From NCBI GenBank assembly GCA_023356515.1, contig JAKQYG010000012.1:1-21165 (forward strand): DNA of 21,165 nucleotides. The letters are read 5' to 3'. The notes below the pieces were generated by a model. The model ran no database searches. It was given only the letters and a program-made list of their open reading frames with translations, and was not told where the DNA came from. Positions 1 through 6,559 of this stretch are shown piece after piece (position 1 is the first letter of the stretch; each line of letters opens with the position of its first letter). This stretch comes from Trichodesmium sp. MAG_R04. Its GTDB lineage: Bacteria > Cyanobacteriota > Cyanobacteriia > Cyanobacteriales > Microcoleaceae. The translations under genes and the position numbers were made by a program.

Positions 1-281
1 CTTTTGCTATGAGCCAAGAAATTTATTTATTGGCGGATGACCCGGGTGAGAAGGTTACAGAACTTTATGCCTGATGGCTCGTCAAGCCAAGCTCGGCAAC
101 CAAGCTTGCTAACCCCAGTTCGCTAACCCCAGTTCGCTAACCCCAGTTCGCTAACCTCAGTTCGCTAACCTCAGTTCGCTAACCCCAGTTCGCTAACCCC
201 AGTTCGCTAACCCCAGCTCGCTAACCCCAGCTCGCCAAGGATTAAAATCCTTGGCTGATAGCTTAAGTCATCTTTAGATGA
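1..281. repeat. Direct-repeat module, copy 1 (cut by left window edge)
   Basis: The first bases recur almost exactly 281 bp later. The module has three parts: a conserved leader of about 108 bp, a tandem array of a 14-bp unit (109-234), and a tail with two perfect hairpins (234-255 and 266-283). The leader contains a short open frame starting with ATG at 9 that stops at 74 (21 codons), reading MSQEIYLLADDPGEKVTELY plus A. I do not recognise it and do not call it a gene. The module may start upstream of the window. Confidence 0.9.
109..234. repeat. 14-bp tandem array, 9 units
   Basis: Nine back-to-back units of ctaaccccagttcg with point variants: units 4 and 5 read cctcag in place of ccccag, and units 8 and 9 end in gctcg. 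The period is 14, so every frame meets the TAA of ctaacc on the plus strand, or the TAG of its complement, within 42 bp. The array is therefore non-coding on both strands. Confidence 0.95.
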
Positions 282-283
282 CT
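234..283. repeat. Twin hairpins closing module copy 1
   Basis: 234-255 is a perfect 9-bp stem (gccaaggat/atccttggc) with loop taaa. 266-283 is a perfect 8-bp stem (agtcatct/agatgact) with loop tt, followed by TTTT on the plus strand. The second could act as a weak terminator. Both recur unchanged at the end of copy 2, so they belong to the repeat module. Confidence 0.85.
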
Positions 284-400
284 TTTGCTATGAGCCAAGA
301 AATTTATTTATTGGCGGATGACCCGGGTGAGAAGGTTACAGAACTTTATGCCAGATGGCTCGTCAAGCCAAGCTCGGCAACCAAGCTTGCTAATCCCACG

Positions 401-579
401 CTAACCCCAGTTCACTAACCCCAGTTCACTAACCCCAGTTCGCTAACCCCAGTTGACTAACCCCAGTTCGCTAACCCCAGTTCGCTAACCTCAGTTCGCT
501 AACCCCAGTTCGCTAACCCCAGTTCGCTAACCCCAGTTCGCTAACCAAGCTCGCTAACCAAGCTCGCTAACCAAGCTCG
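401..579. repeat. Tandem array: ten 14-bp units then three 13-bp units
   Basis: Ten units of ctaaccccagttcg, with variants ending in ttca or ttga, run from 401 to 540. Three exact 13-bp units of ctaaccaagctcg follow (541-579). The 13-mer resembles the flanking leader text (caaccaagcttgctaa), so it may come from that edge. There are no spacers of CRISPR type. Confidence 0.93.
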
Positions 580-628
580 CCAAGGATTAAAATCCTTGGC
601 TGATAGCTTAAGTCATCTTTAGATGACT
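579..628. repeat. Twin hairpins closing module copy 2
   Basis: Same 9-bp (579-600) and 8-bp (611-628) perfect hairpins as in copy 1, with identical sequence between them. Here the second hairpin is followed by aataaa rather than a T run, so it is less terminator-like. Confidence 0.85.
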
Positions 629-755
629 AATAAATTATCTATAACCGTCTTTCTTCAGTTGTGGGTTTTCTTGATGTCCTATATAATGCTCGGGTAATTA
701 CAGTGTGGGCTCTGTTCGGTTTGCTTTGATGGCGATCGCTATTCCTTTTTTTTAG

Positions 756-1352
756 TTAATATCTATGAAAATTCAACAAAATATTAGCAGCTTCATCTAA
801 ATCTTTGCCAAAACAAATAATCCCATCCTCATGACCAGCCATTACTAATATTTTTTCCACTCCTAAATTTTCTTCATCAAACAAACGAAACATTTCTTTA
901 GCCATTTTTGGAGTACCATAAGGAACATCAAGACTAGAAGTAGGAACCTTAAACATAAGTTCTTGCCAAAGCCGATAATTATGAACATGAATAATACCCA
1001 TAATTTCTGGTTGATAATAATAGATAGCAGCATGAGTTAAAGATTCAGAAGAAGCCTTAACAGGTCCGCAACAAGTTAGACTATTTTCCTCTATATTAAA
1101 ATCAGTAACTACCGTATAATGTTCAAGTTTTAAAGTTGGGATATGACCAGTTTGAGTCCCCGAAATTATAAACTGATTAGAATTATTTATTCTTTGACTA
1201 ACATTACCAAAACCAATTCCATTATCGTAAACACCAATTAATCCCAAGGAATGCATTAAATCGCGTTTTTTCATTAAATCAGTGATACAAGCGATCGCCA
1301 CAGATTCTCTTTTGATCCAATAACAATGATATTTAATTACTCCCTCATCCAT
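756..1352 (-). CDS. Class II aldolase/adducin family protein
   Basis: A protein of about 198 aa with the class II aldolase/adducin fold signature. Counting from the chosen start, it has a GFGNVSQR segment near 47-54 (the usual G-N-x-S loop), an SSES segment near 101-104 whose glutamate fits the catalytic acid, HVH at 122-124, and a third histidine in GHEDG at 174. The three histidines are the expected divalent-metal ligands. Family members cleave or epimerise sugar phosphates such as fuculose-1-P or ribulose-5-P; the substrate cannot be told here. An upstream in-frame ATG at 1382 would add ten residues (MFFLILKFMV). I prefer the ATG at 1352 because MDEGVIKYHC resembles family N-termini, though no clear ribosome-binding site supports either. 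It stands alone, with repeat modules downstream. Confidence 0.8.
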   Translation of the reverse strand: MDEGVIKYHCYWIKRESVAIACITDLMKKRDLMHSLGLIGVYDNGIGFGNVSQRINNSNQFIISGTQTGHIPTLKLEHYTVVTDFNIEENSLTCCGPVKASSESLTHAAIYYYQPEIMGIIHVHNYRLWQELMFKVPTSSLDVPYGTPKMAKEMFRLFDEENLGVEKILVMAGHEDGIICFGKDLDEAANILLNFHRY

Positions 1353-1628
1353 AACCATAAATTTAAGAATTAAAAAGAACATTTAGCATAGGTTTGCTTG
1401 AGGAACGAAACCCAACAAATTAGAGTCAAAAACTAGCTTGTAGTCGTGCTTTAGCAAAATCTAATTTATCAAATTAATTGTTGAATTAATAAGCTAGTAG
1501 GATATCCAATATATCATATTAATAGCAACCCTATCTAATTAATGAACCATTAAACTGCAAAAATTGCCATATTTTATACGAAACATCCATTTAAGTTGAA
1601 TTTAGTAATTAACTAAGCTCAATTGAAG

Positions 1629-1634
1629 TATAAT
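1629..1634 (+). promoter_or_regulatory. Probable -10 box of the YaaW-family gene
   Basis: An exact TATAAT lies 36 bp upstream of the proposed TTG start. No good -35 is seen at 17 bp. If the box is used, transcription would begin near 1641, so a GTG in the same frame at 1640 could not be the start. Confidence 0.4.
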
Positions 1635-1669
1635 GATAAGTGCTTTGTGGGCTTGGAGGAAATAATAAA

Positions 1670-2491
1670 TTGGATGAACTAACAACAGTACTGGAATTAG
1701 CAACAGAAGAGGAGTTACAACAGTTAACAGGACTTTTATTTGGGCGCGGGATAAACCCTTTGGATTATTTCCAGACTCCTCTAGCAATAGATGTGCAAAG
1801 TCGCGATCGCAATGCTTGGTTAGATGCATTAGACCAGAGATTTCGTTATCTCGCAGCAGATGGTATGACAGTATTAGGGGGACAAACTCAGAAAGTAACT
1901 TATCGGCAAGCCTTAATCAAGATATGTAGTTATCTAAAGATTCCTTATTCTCAAAAACTTTCCACTACAGACTTAGAAGCAGAGGTATTTCTTCATGTTT
2001 TAGGCCAAACCTGGAAACGTTTGCCCAGATCGGAAAAAAATATCCTAAGCCAAAATATACAAAATTATCTAGCTAAGTCTAACTTTCCTCAGCCTCTACC
2101 AATATCAATACAAAATAATCCACTAAGTTTGTTACTTAAAGGTAGTACTGCTTTTGCCGTAAGTTCAGTATTAAAACCAATATTACTGAAACAGCTAGCC
2201 ACCCAATTCGCCATTCATTTTGCGAAATATCAAGTAGCAAAAGGAGCATTAGCCAGAGGAGGAGCAACAGTAGCAAATCAGTTTAATAGTCATGTTGCTA
2301 TGCAAATGGCCAATCGAGGGATGGCTGTTAGTACAGCTCGTTATGGGTTAGTAAGGACAGCTTTAGGATTTTTGGGTCCGATGTTGTGGACTTGGTTTTT
2401 GGCAGATTTGGGTTGGAGAGCGATCGCTACAAATTATGGCCGTGTGATTCCTGCTGTTTTTGTTTTGGCTCAAATTCGGCTCTTGAATTAG
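1670..2491 (+). CDS. YaaW/UPF0174-family protein
   Basis: About 273 aa, similar in plan to Escherichia coli YaaW (UPF0174), a family of uncertain function. The N-terminal helix DELTTVLELATEEELQQLT is followed by a segment with GGQTQKVTYRQALIKICSYL and, further on, VLGQTWKRLP, both matching the YaaW pattern as I recall it. The C-terminal half is rich in alanine and glycine and looks membrane-associated (FLGPMLWTWFLADLGWRAIA, then IPAVFVLAQIRLL). The start is called at TTG 1670 because GGAGGA sits at 1655-1660, 9 bp upstream, and a GTG at 1640 would fall within the promoter region. It ends 5 bp before the stop of convergent ccs1, so the two transcripts probably overlap. One HIP1 site lies inside at 1802 and another near 2419. 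Confidence 0.82.
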   Translation: MDELTTVLELATEEELQQLTGLLFGRGINPLDYFQTPLAIDVQSRDRNAWLDALDQRFRYLAADGMTVLGGQTQKVTYRQALIKICSYLKIPYSQKLSTTDLEAEVFLHVLGQTWKRLPRSEKNILSQNIQNYLAKSNFPQPLPISIQNNPLSLLLKGSTAFAVSSVLKPILLKQLATQFAIHFAKYQVAKGALARGGATVANQFNSHVAMQMANRGMAVSTARYGLVRTALGFLGPMLWTWFLADLGWRAIATNYGRVIPAVFVLAQIRLLN

Positions 2492-2496
2492 GTTCG

Positions 2497-3891
2497 TCAA
2501 CCCTCACCAACATCTGAAAAAAGTAGCTCTTTAGAAGAGCTATTCTTATCACTTTTTAATATATCTAAAATATTCAACATTTCTCGCTCAAAACCCACAC
2601 TAGCACGATTAGTTTTACCAGCAATATAAAGTTTTTCCTTCTGTTGCCAAGCCCAAATTTGGGAATGAGAAACATAACTCATCAACACACTCAACATTAA
2701 TAAACCAAAACCTAAATAAACAATTGGAATTCCTGGGTCAGCTTTAATTTGTAAACCCGTACTACCTATAATTTTGTCAACAAATAAAGTTACACCATTC
2801 ACTTCTGTAGACATTCCTTCCCGCACACTAGCAACTAACTTACCAGTAGCATCATAAATTAAAACAGTCCCTTGTAAATCTCTAGCAAGTAAAGATATAC
2901 CTTCACTTAAATCTGGTTTAGTAGGAACCCAAGTTCCCCAAATTCTCCCCCCTCCTGCTGTATTTAATTTTCCCATTGGCAACTGAAAGACAGGGCTTTT
3001 ATTAACTCTAACTTGAACCGCAGCGATCGCCCAATCTGCCTGATACATTGTCACCCCATGATACCGCATAGGTTGATTAACAAAAATAGTTTTCCTATCT
3101 ACTTCTTCCCCACTCTTATCTAATACTGATAGGTCTGAATAAAACTGGTTAATTGCCCCTTCTGGGGTATAGTCAATCCAAAAACGGTTGACTCGCACTG
3201 ACCAATTTTTAGGAATTTGTGATTCCGCAAAAACTCCGGCCTCAACAATATTTTTAACTTGAAATGTTTCTCCACTTGGCACTATTTCTTGGCCAATAAA
3301 TCCAGTCATTGAGCCGATTATTGAACCTGCTAAAATTATTAGCATACTAGCGTGAACTATTATTGGACCAACTTTGCCAATAATTCCCTTTCGTCCATAA
3401 AGTTTATCTCCTTCTTTAGATGTATAATAACCCCTTAGACGCAATATTTTTTCTAAGGAATCTAGGGAAGCTGTTTCTATTTCTGCACTTAATGCTAAAT
3501 TTTCAAATTGTTTTTTTCTATCATAAAATTTCCAGCGGTTCGCAGATTTTAGAGCTGGTAATTGTCTGGTAAATGTACAGGCAGTTAAACTAGCTCCAAA
3601 TAATATTAATATTAATAAAAACCACCAAGTCCGGTAAACATGATCTAATTCTAATAATAAAATTAATTTCCAGGTTAAAAAACCAAACAATGCCGGTTTT
3701 TCTGGATAGTTTTCTTTATAAAAATCTATGGACTCAGCTTGTTCTATAACTGTACCAGAAATACTACAAATAGCTATTATTAAAAGCAGAGTTATCGCCA
3801 AACGTAAATCAGCTAACAATGGCAATATTTCTCTTCTAAATATTTTGAAAATATTTATCTTTTCATTTAATTCTGAGTCTTGAGTATCCAT
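2497..3891 (-). CDS. ccs1: Cytochrome c biogenesis protein Ccs1/ResB
   Basis: 464 aa, the usual length for cyanobacterial Ccs1 (also called CcsB or ResB). With CcsA it forms the System II synthetase that carries heme across the membrane and joins it to apocytochromes c. Membrane segments appear near 31-47, 72-104 and 176-198, then a large lumenal domain (about 200-385) and a last segment near 387-407. Histidines fitting the conserved heme-handling set are H180 (GPIIVHASM), H278 (MRYHGVTMYQADWA) and H409 (SYVSHSQIWAW). The ATG at 3891 has no obvious ribosome-binding site. It lies 285 bp downstream of ccdA on the same strand and may be co-transcribed with it; the partner ccsA is at 7970 on the other strand. 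Confidence 0.95.
   Translation of the reverse strand: MDTQDSELNEKINIFKIFRREILPLLADLRLAITLLLIIAICSISGTVIEQAESIDFYKENYPEKPALFGFLTWKLILLLELDHVYRTWWFLLILILFGASLTACTFTRQLPALKSANRWKFYDRKKQFENLALSAEIETASLDSLEKILRLRGYYTSKEGDKLYGRKGIIGKVGPIIVHASMLIILAGSIIGSMTGFIGQEIVPSGETFQVKNIVEAGVFAESQIPKNWSVRVNRFWIDYTPEGAINQFYSDLSVLDKSGEEVDRKTIFVNQPMRYHGVTMYQADWAIAAVQVRVNKSPVFQLPMGKLNTAGGGRIWGTWVPTKPDLSEGISLLARDLQGTVLIYDATGKLVASVREGMSTEVNGVTLFVDKIIGSTGLQIKADPGIPIVYLGFGLLMLSVLMSYVSHSQIWAWQQKEKLYIAGKTNRASVGFEREMLNILDILKSDKNSSSKELLFSDVGEG
2524..2542 (+). terminator. Possible terminator of the YaaW gene, inside the ccs1 3' end
   Basis: A perfect 8-bp stem (tagctctt/aagagcta, loop tag) lies 32 bp after the YaaW-family stop and is followed by ttctt. 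It lies within the last codons of ccs1 on the other strand. The T run is short, so termination is uncertain. Confidence 0.35.
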
Positions 3892-4176
3892 TTATTTAAT
3901 TAATAACTATTAGTTTCAATCATACTTTTTGTCAATGCCTATTTAAAATTAATGCTCTAATTTTCCTCCCTGTAATTTTTATAATATATCCTCGTAATTA
4001 ATTTTCTATAACTACCCAGTCAGCAGATAAGTTTAATTAAAGTAAAAAAAATTAGGGGCTGGCCTAATAAAATTGTTGATATATTATCTATTTATTAAGA
4101 AAACCGCCCTATGCTCCTTGAATCTTTTTCTAATCCCTTAATTAAGGAATTAATCAATAATATTCTTGCTAAATAC

Positions 4177-4911
4177 TTACACTAGTAACATTCTAGATAA
4201 CAATGAAAATACACCAAAACCAACTAATAAAATTCCACTAGCAGGTGTAATCCAATTAGACCATTTCCTGATTTCCAGAAATTTTTTAATATTAGCCGTA
4301 AAAGTTCCAGCTAATATCAAAGGTGTTACATAGCCCATAGCATAAAATAGTAAAAAAACTCCACCTAAAATCAAATCTCCAGTAGTTGAAACCCAAGCTA
4401 ATAATGTTGCTAATACAGGGGTGCTACAGGGAGATGCTATTAAACCAAATGTTAAACCTAATAAATATGAACGTACTCCTGTAGGTAAATCTTGAGATAT
4501 CCATCCCATACTGTCAAAAGATGGCATTGGTAATGGCAATGCTTCTAGTAAATTAAGACCCATTACAATAGCTATTATGCTAACAACAATTGGTAACCCT
4601 ATACCTACTTGACCATAGACTTTTCCCAACAATGATGCTATGATACCCAATCCAGCAAGAGTTGTAGCTAATCCTAGAGAAAACCAAGCAGATTGAGCAG
4701 TAGCTTGAATACGACTTTTCGTTTCATATCCGCCAATATAACCAATAGTTATTGGTAGCATGGAAAGCATGCAGGGAGTCAAACTAGTCAGTAAACCTGC
4801 TATAAAGATAATAACTAAACTTACCCAACTTAGGTGTGTTAGTTGAGTTTTAACTAGACTATTTGCATATTGGGCAGTTTCGTACAGGAAAGTTAGAATA
4901 GTTTCCATCAT
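4177..4911 (-). CDS. ccdA: Cytochrome c biogenesis thiol-disulfide carrier CcdA
   Basis: 244 aa polytopic protein of the CcdA/DsbD transmembrane family. It passes reducing equivalents from cytoplasmic thioredoxin across the membrane so that apocytochrome CXXCH cysteines are reduced before heme attachment. The two redox cysteines are visible in the paired motifs TPCMLSMLP (C47) and SPCSTPVLA (C162), each in a helix. About six membrane segments can be read (near 30-56, 76-98, 103-124, 149-170, 178-203 and 220-242). Two adjacent ATGs (4911 and 4908) are possible starts. Ccs1 follows downstream on the same strand. No lumenal thioredoxin-like CcsX gene is present in the window. Confidence 0.94.
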   Translation of the reverse strand: MMETILTFLYETAQYANSLVKTQLTHLSWVSLVIIFIAGLLTSLTPCMLSMLPITIGYIGGYETKSRIQATAQSAWFSLGLATTLAGLGIIASLLGKVYGQVGIGLPIVVSIIAIVMGLNLLEALPLPMPSFDSMGWISQDLPTGVRSYLLGLTFGLIASPCSTPVLATLLAWVSTTGDLILGGVFLLFYAMGYVTPLILAGTFTANIKKFLEIRKWSNWITPASGILLVGFGVFSLLSRMLLV

Positions 4912-5017
4912 GTGGTTTTACTTGGTAATAGAGCTTTATAGATTTTATGTTTATAGGATTTTTGATACCTTCATTTAACTAACGTAATCTTATACCAGAT
5001 TTAAAGTTTTATGCTAC

Positions 5018-5046
5018 AACCAAAAAATTTGCTACATTTTTTGGTT
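5018..5046. repeat. Perfect 10-bp inverted repeat
   Basis: aaccaaaaaa at 5018-5027 pairs exactly with ttttttggtt at 5037-5046, with a 9-nt loop tttgctaca. It lies over 100 bp upstream of ccdA and over 300 bp upstream of the toxin-antitoxin promoter, so it follows no gene; its role is unknown. Confidence 0.7.
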
Positions 5047-5198
5047 AAGTCATTAGACCTATCCAAAAATGCAAATTTTGGAACGGCAGGGTAAGGGATT
5101 GAGAAACTTTTCTCGAGATGTATATTAGAGCTGGACTATAGCGAAACTAGATCAAATTCAGGTTTAGATTTCAAGTTTTCTAGATTTAGAGAAGAGTT

Positions 5199-5226
5199 TT
5201 TTAGATTTTAGATTTTAGATTTTGAG
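5199..5226. repeat. Heptamer tandem repeat (ttttaga)
   Basis: Three exact ttttaga units (5199-5219) and one degenerate unit (ttttgag). Its 7-bp period matches the short tandemly repeated repetitive (STRR) type known from filamentous cyanobacteria. Confidence 0.7.
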
Positions 5227-5369
5227 AGAATTTAAGGTTTCTGCCGGAATTATCTGAAACAAATTAATCTCAAATTAAATCTAATATGTAGGATCACTTT
5301 TGAATATTTGTAAGGGGGAATTAAAACATTTTAAACAAATCCAGATAGTGATTCTTGTCTCAAGCTGTA

Positions 5370-5398
5370 TTGACAGCAATATAACCAGTGATTATACT
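5370..5398 (+). promoter_or_regulatory. Sigma-70-type promoter of the toxin-antitoxin operon
   Basis: TTGACA at 5370-5375 and TATACT at 5393-5398 are separated by exactly 17 bp, close to the ideal group 1 sigma factor promoter. Transcription would start near 5405, 19 bp before the proposed antitoxin ATG. This also rules out a GTG at 5388 as the start. Confidence 0.65.
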
Positions 5399-5423
5399 AA
5401 CAGGAAAGTCGAAGTATAGATAT

Positions 5424-5678
5424 ATGGCCACTGTTAAAACTGCAATATCACTACAAGAGTCTCTGTTTGAGCAAGCCGAGGCAATAGCGATAGAAATGAA
5501 AATTTCTAGAAGTCGTTTAATTGCTATCGCTCTAGAGGAGTTTATCCGTCGGCATCAAAATCGAATATTACTAGAAAAAATCAATGCTGCTTATGAAGAT
5601 ATTTCAGATACTGAAACATCAACATCAATAAGTAGTATTAGTGGACATCATAAAAGCATAATAGAGGACGAGTGTTAA
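5424..5678 (+). CDS. Ribbon-helix-helix antitoxin (MazE/CopG-like)
   Basis: 84 aa. The N-terminal part (about 3-46) has the ribbon-helix-helix plan: a short beta strand (TVKTAISL), helix LFEQAEAIAIEMK, a turn at ISRSR, and helix LIAIALEEFIRRHQ. Such domains dimerise and bind operator DNA. The acidic, serine-rich tail (ISDTETSTSISS and after) is the usual disordered segment that neutralises the toxin. The ATG at 5424 is chosen because it follows the predicted transcription start; an in-frame GTG at 5388 lies within the promoter. The stop overlaps the toxin GTG start by 7 bp, implying translational coupling. The operon is expected to be autorepressed by the antitoxin and toxin-antitoxin complex. 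Confidence 0.82.
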   Translation: MATVKTAISLQESLFEQAEAIAIEMKISRSRLIAIALEEFIRRHQNRILLEKINAAYEDISDTETSTSISSISGHHKSIIEDEC

Positions 5679-6034
5679 TTAATCAGGGCGATATATTTTG
5701 GATAGAATTAGGTGAACCATCTGGTTCTCAACTTAGTTATAGGCACCCTCATGTTGTCATTCAAAACAATGTTTTTAATTTTAGTTTAATTAAAACTGTT
5801 GTTGTCTGTAGTTTAGGTTCTAATATGAAACTTGCTGCAGTTCCTGGTAATATTGTCTTATCACTAGGTGAAGCTAACTTACCAGATCAAAGAATTGTAA
5901 ATATAGCCCAGTTATTCACAGTTAAAAAATCTCAACTGACGGATAAAATAGGGACTCTTTCAGCAGAGAGAGTAGAAGAGATATTAAATGGGGTAGAACT
6001 TTTGCTCAAACCAACAGACATGGAACAATCATGA
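5672..6034 (+). CDS. MazF/PemK-family toxin, endoribonuclease type
   Basis: 120 aa, normal length for MazF/PemK toxins, which cleave RNA at short sequence motifs. It shows the family opening QGDIFWIELGEPSGS, the R24-H-P-H-V-V-I-Q-N-N segment holding the catalytic arginine, and the later NLPDQRIVNIAQLFTVKK and LTDKIGTLS blocks. The GTG start at 5672 overlaps the antitoxin stop and has AGAGG 4 bp upstream. Oddly, the segment that reads C-A-L-T-S-N in the relatives I recall reads C-S-L-G-S-N (46-51) here, so glycine occupies the position of the threonine that completes the active site in Bacillus MazF; a serine sits next to it. Activity may be altered or lost. Confidence 0.88.
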   Translation: MLINQGDIFWIELGEPSGSQLSYRHPHVVIQNNVFNFSLIKTVVVCSLGSNMKLAAVPGNIVLSLGEANLPDQRIVNIAQLFTVKKSQLTDKIGTLSAERVEEILNGVELLLKPTDMEQS

Positions 6035-6124
6035 ATTTTTAAGTTTTTGCTGCTGTCCTTATTTCCTAGATTTAATTATCAGTAACATTTAGTCCATCAT
6101 TTACTTTTAGTGATTGTAAATAAA

Positions 6125-6175
6125 TTAGGGATATTTGCCAAAGTATAAAAAAATTTAGTTTATTTATATCCCTAA
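6125..6175 (+). terminator. Inverted repeat downstream of the toxin gene, possible terminator
   Basis: ttagggatat (6125-6134) pairs perfectly with atatccctaa (6166-6175) across a 31-nt AT-rich spacer. A run of eight T follows shortly after the right arm. The long loop makes it atypical as an intrinsic terminator. Confidence 0.35.
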
Positions 6176-6402
6176 CTAAATTTATTTTTTTTAATCTGCT
6201 TCTAAAAATAGAGTTTTTTTATAGCTTTCACAAAGTAAACTACAGAACTTCTGCCTTCTATATCCTATCTCCTACCTTTAAGGCAAAAAAAATATTTGTA
6301 TTCTATTGTAACGAAAATTACTGCAAAAATTATATAGCAGCCCTAAATTGGTTGTGATAATTTTTCTAATAGTTAATTGGAGCTGAAAACCTTGAAGACT
6401 CT

Positions 6403-6444
6403 GACTACTGACTACTGAATACTGGCTACTAACTACTAACTACC
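6403..6444. repeat. Heptamer tandem repeat (gactact type), six units
   Basis: Six consecutive 7-bp units read gactact, gactact, gaatact, ggctact, aactact, aactacc. This fits the STRR class of heptanucleotide repeats in filamentous cyanobacteria; all lie in non-coding sequence. Confidence 0.8.
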
Positions 6445-6559
6445 AGAAAAATATTACAAATGAAATAGTATTACTATAGCAGGTTAAGCAAAGATTAAGA
6501 CATTTATTAATGCTACTACTTATCGGGGATTGCTTCTTACTTCTGACTTGTCTGAGAGA

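Larger units (their letters stand above)
282..628. repeat. Direct-repeat module, copy 2
   Basis: Second, longer copy of the module. Its leader is nearly identical to copy 1, but a one-base change (gcctgatgg to gccagatgg) removes the TGA, so the ATG frame at 290 runs on into the array. The array (401-579) has more units than in copy 1, and the same twin hairpins close the module (579-600 and 611-628). The difference in array length between near-identical leaders points to expansion or contraction after duplication. Confidence 0.9.
4912..5369. other. Spacer between ccdA and the toxin-antitoxin pair
   Basis: Divergent intergenic region with no coding frame I can support. It holds a strong AT-rich hairpin (5018-5046), a heptamer tract (5199-5226) and presumably the ccdA promoter at the left, where I see no convincing -35/-10 pair. 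Confidence 0.6.
6035..6559. other. Spacer between toxin and glycosyltransferase
   Basis: Convergent AT-rich spacer without a supportable gene. It holds a 10-bp inverted repeat (6125-6175) that could end the toxin transcript and a heptamer tract (6403-6444). No terminator could be assigned to the glycosyltransferase gene. Confidence 0.6.

Noticed and set aside
109..579. Possible CRISPR arrays
   Set aside because: Units of 13-14 bp follow each other directly with no unique spacers, and no cas genes are near.
1602..1829. Minus-strand frame of 75 codons
   Set aside because: It lies antisense to the YaaW-family start region and its promoter; composition is that of a shadow frame.
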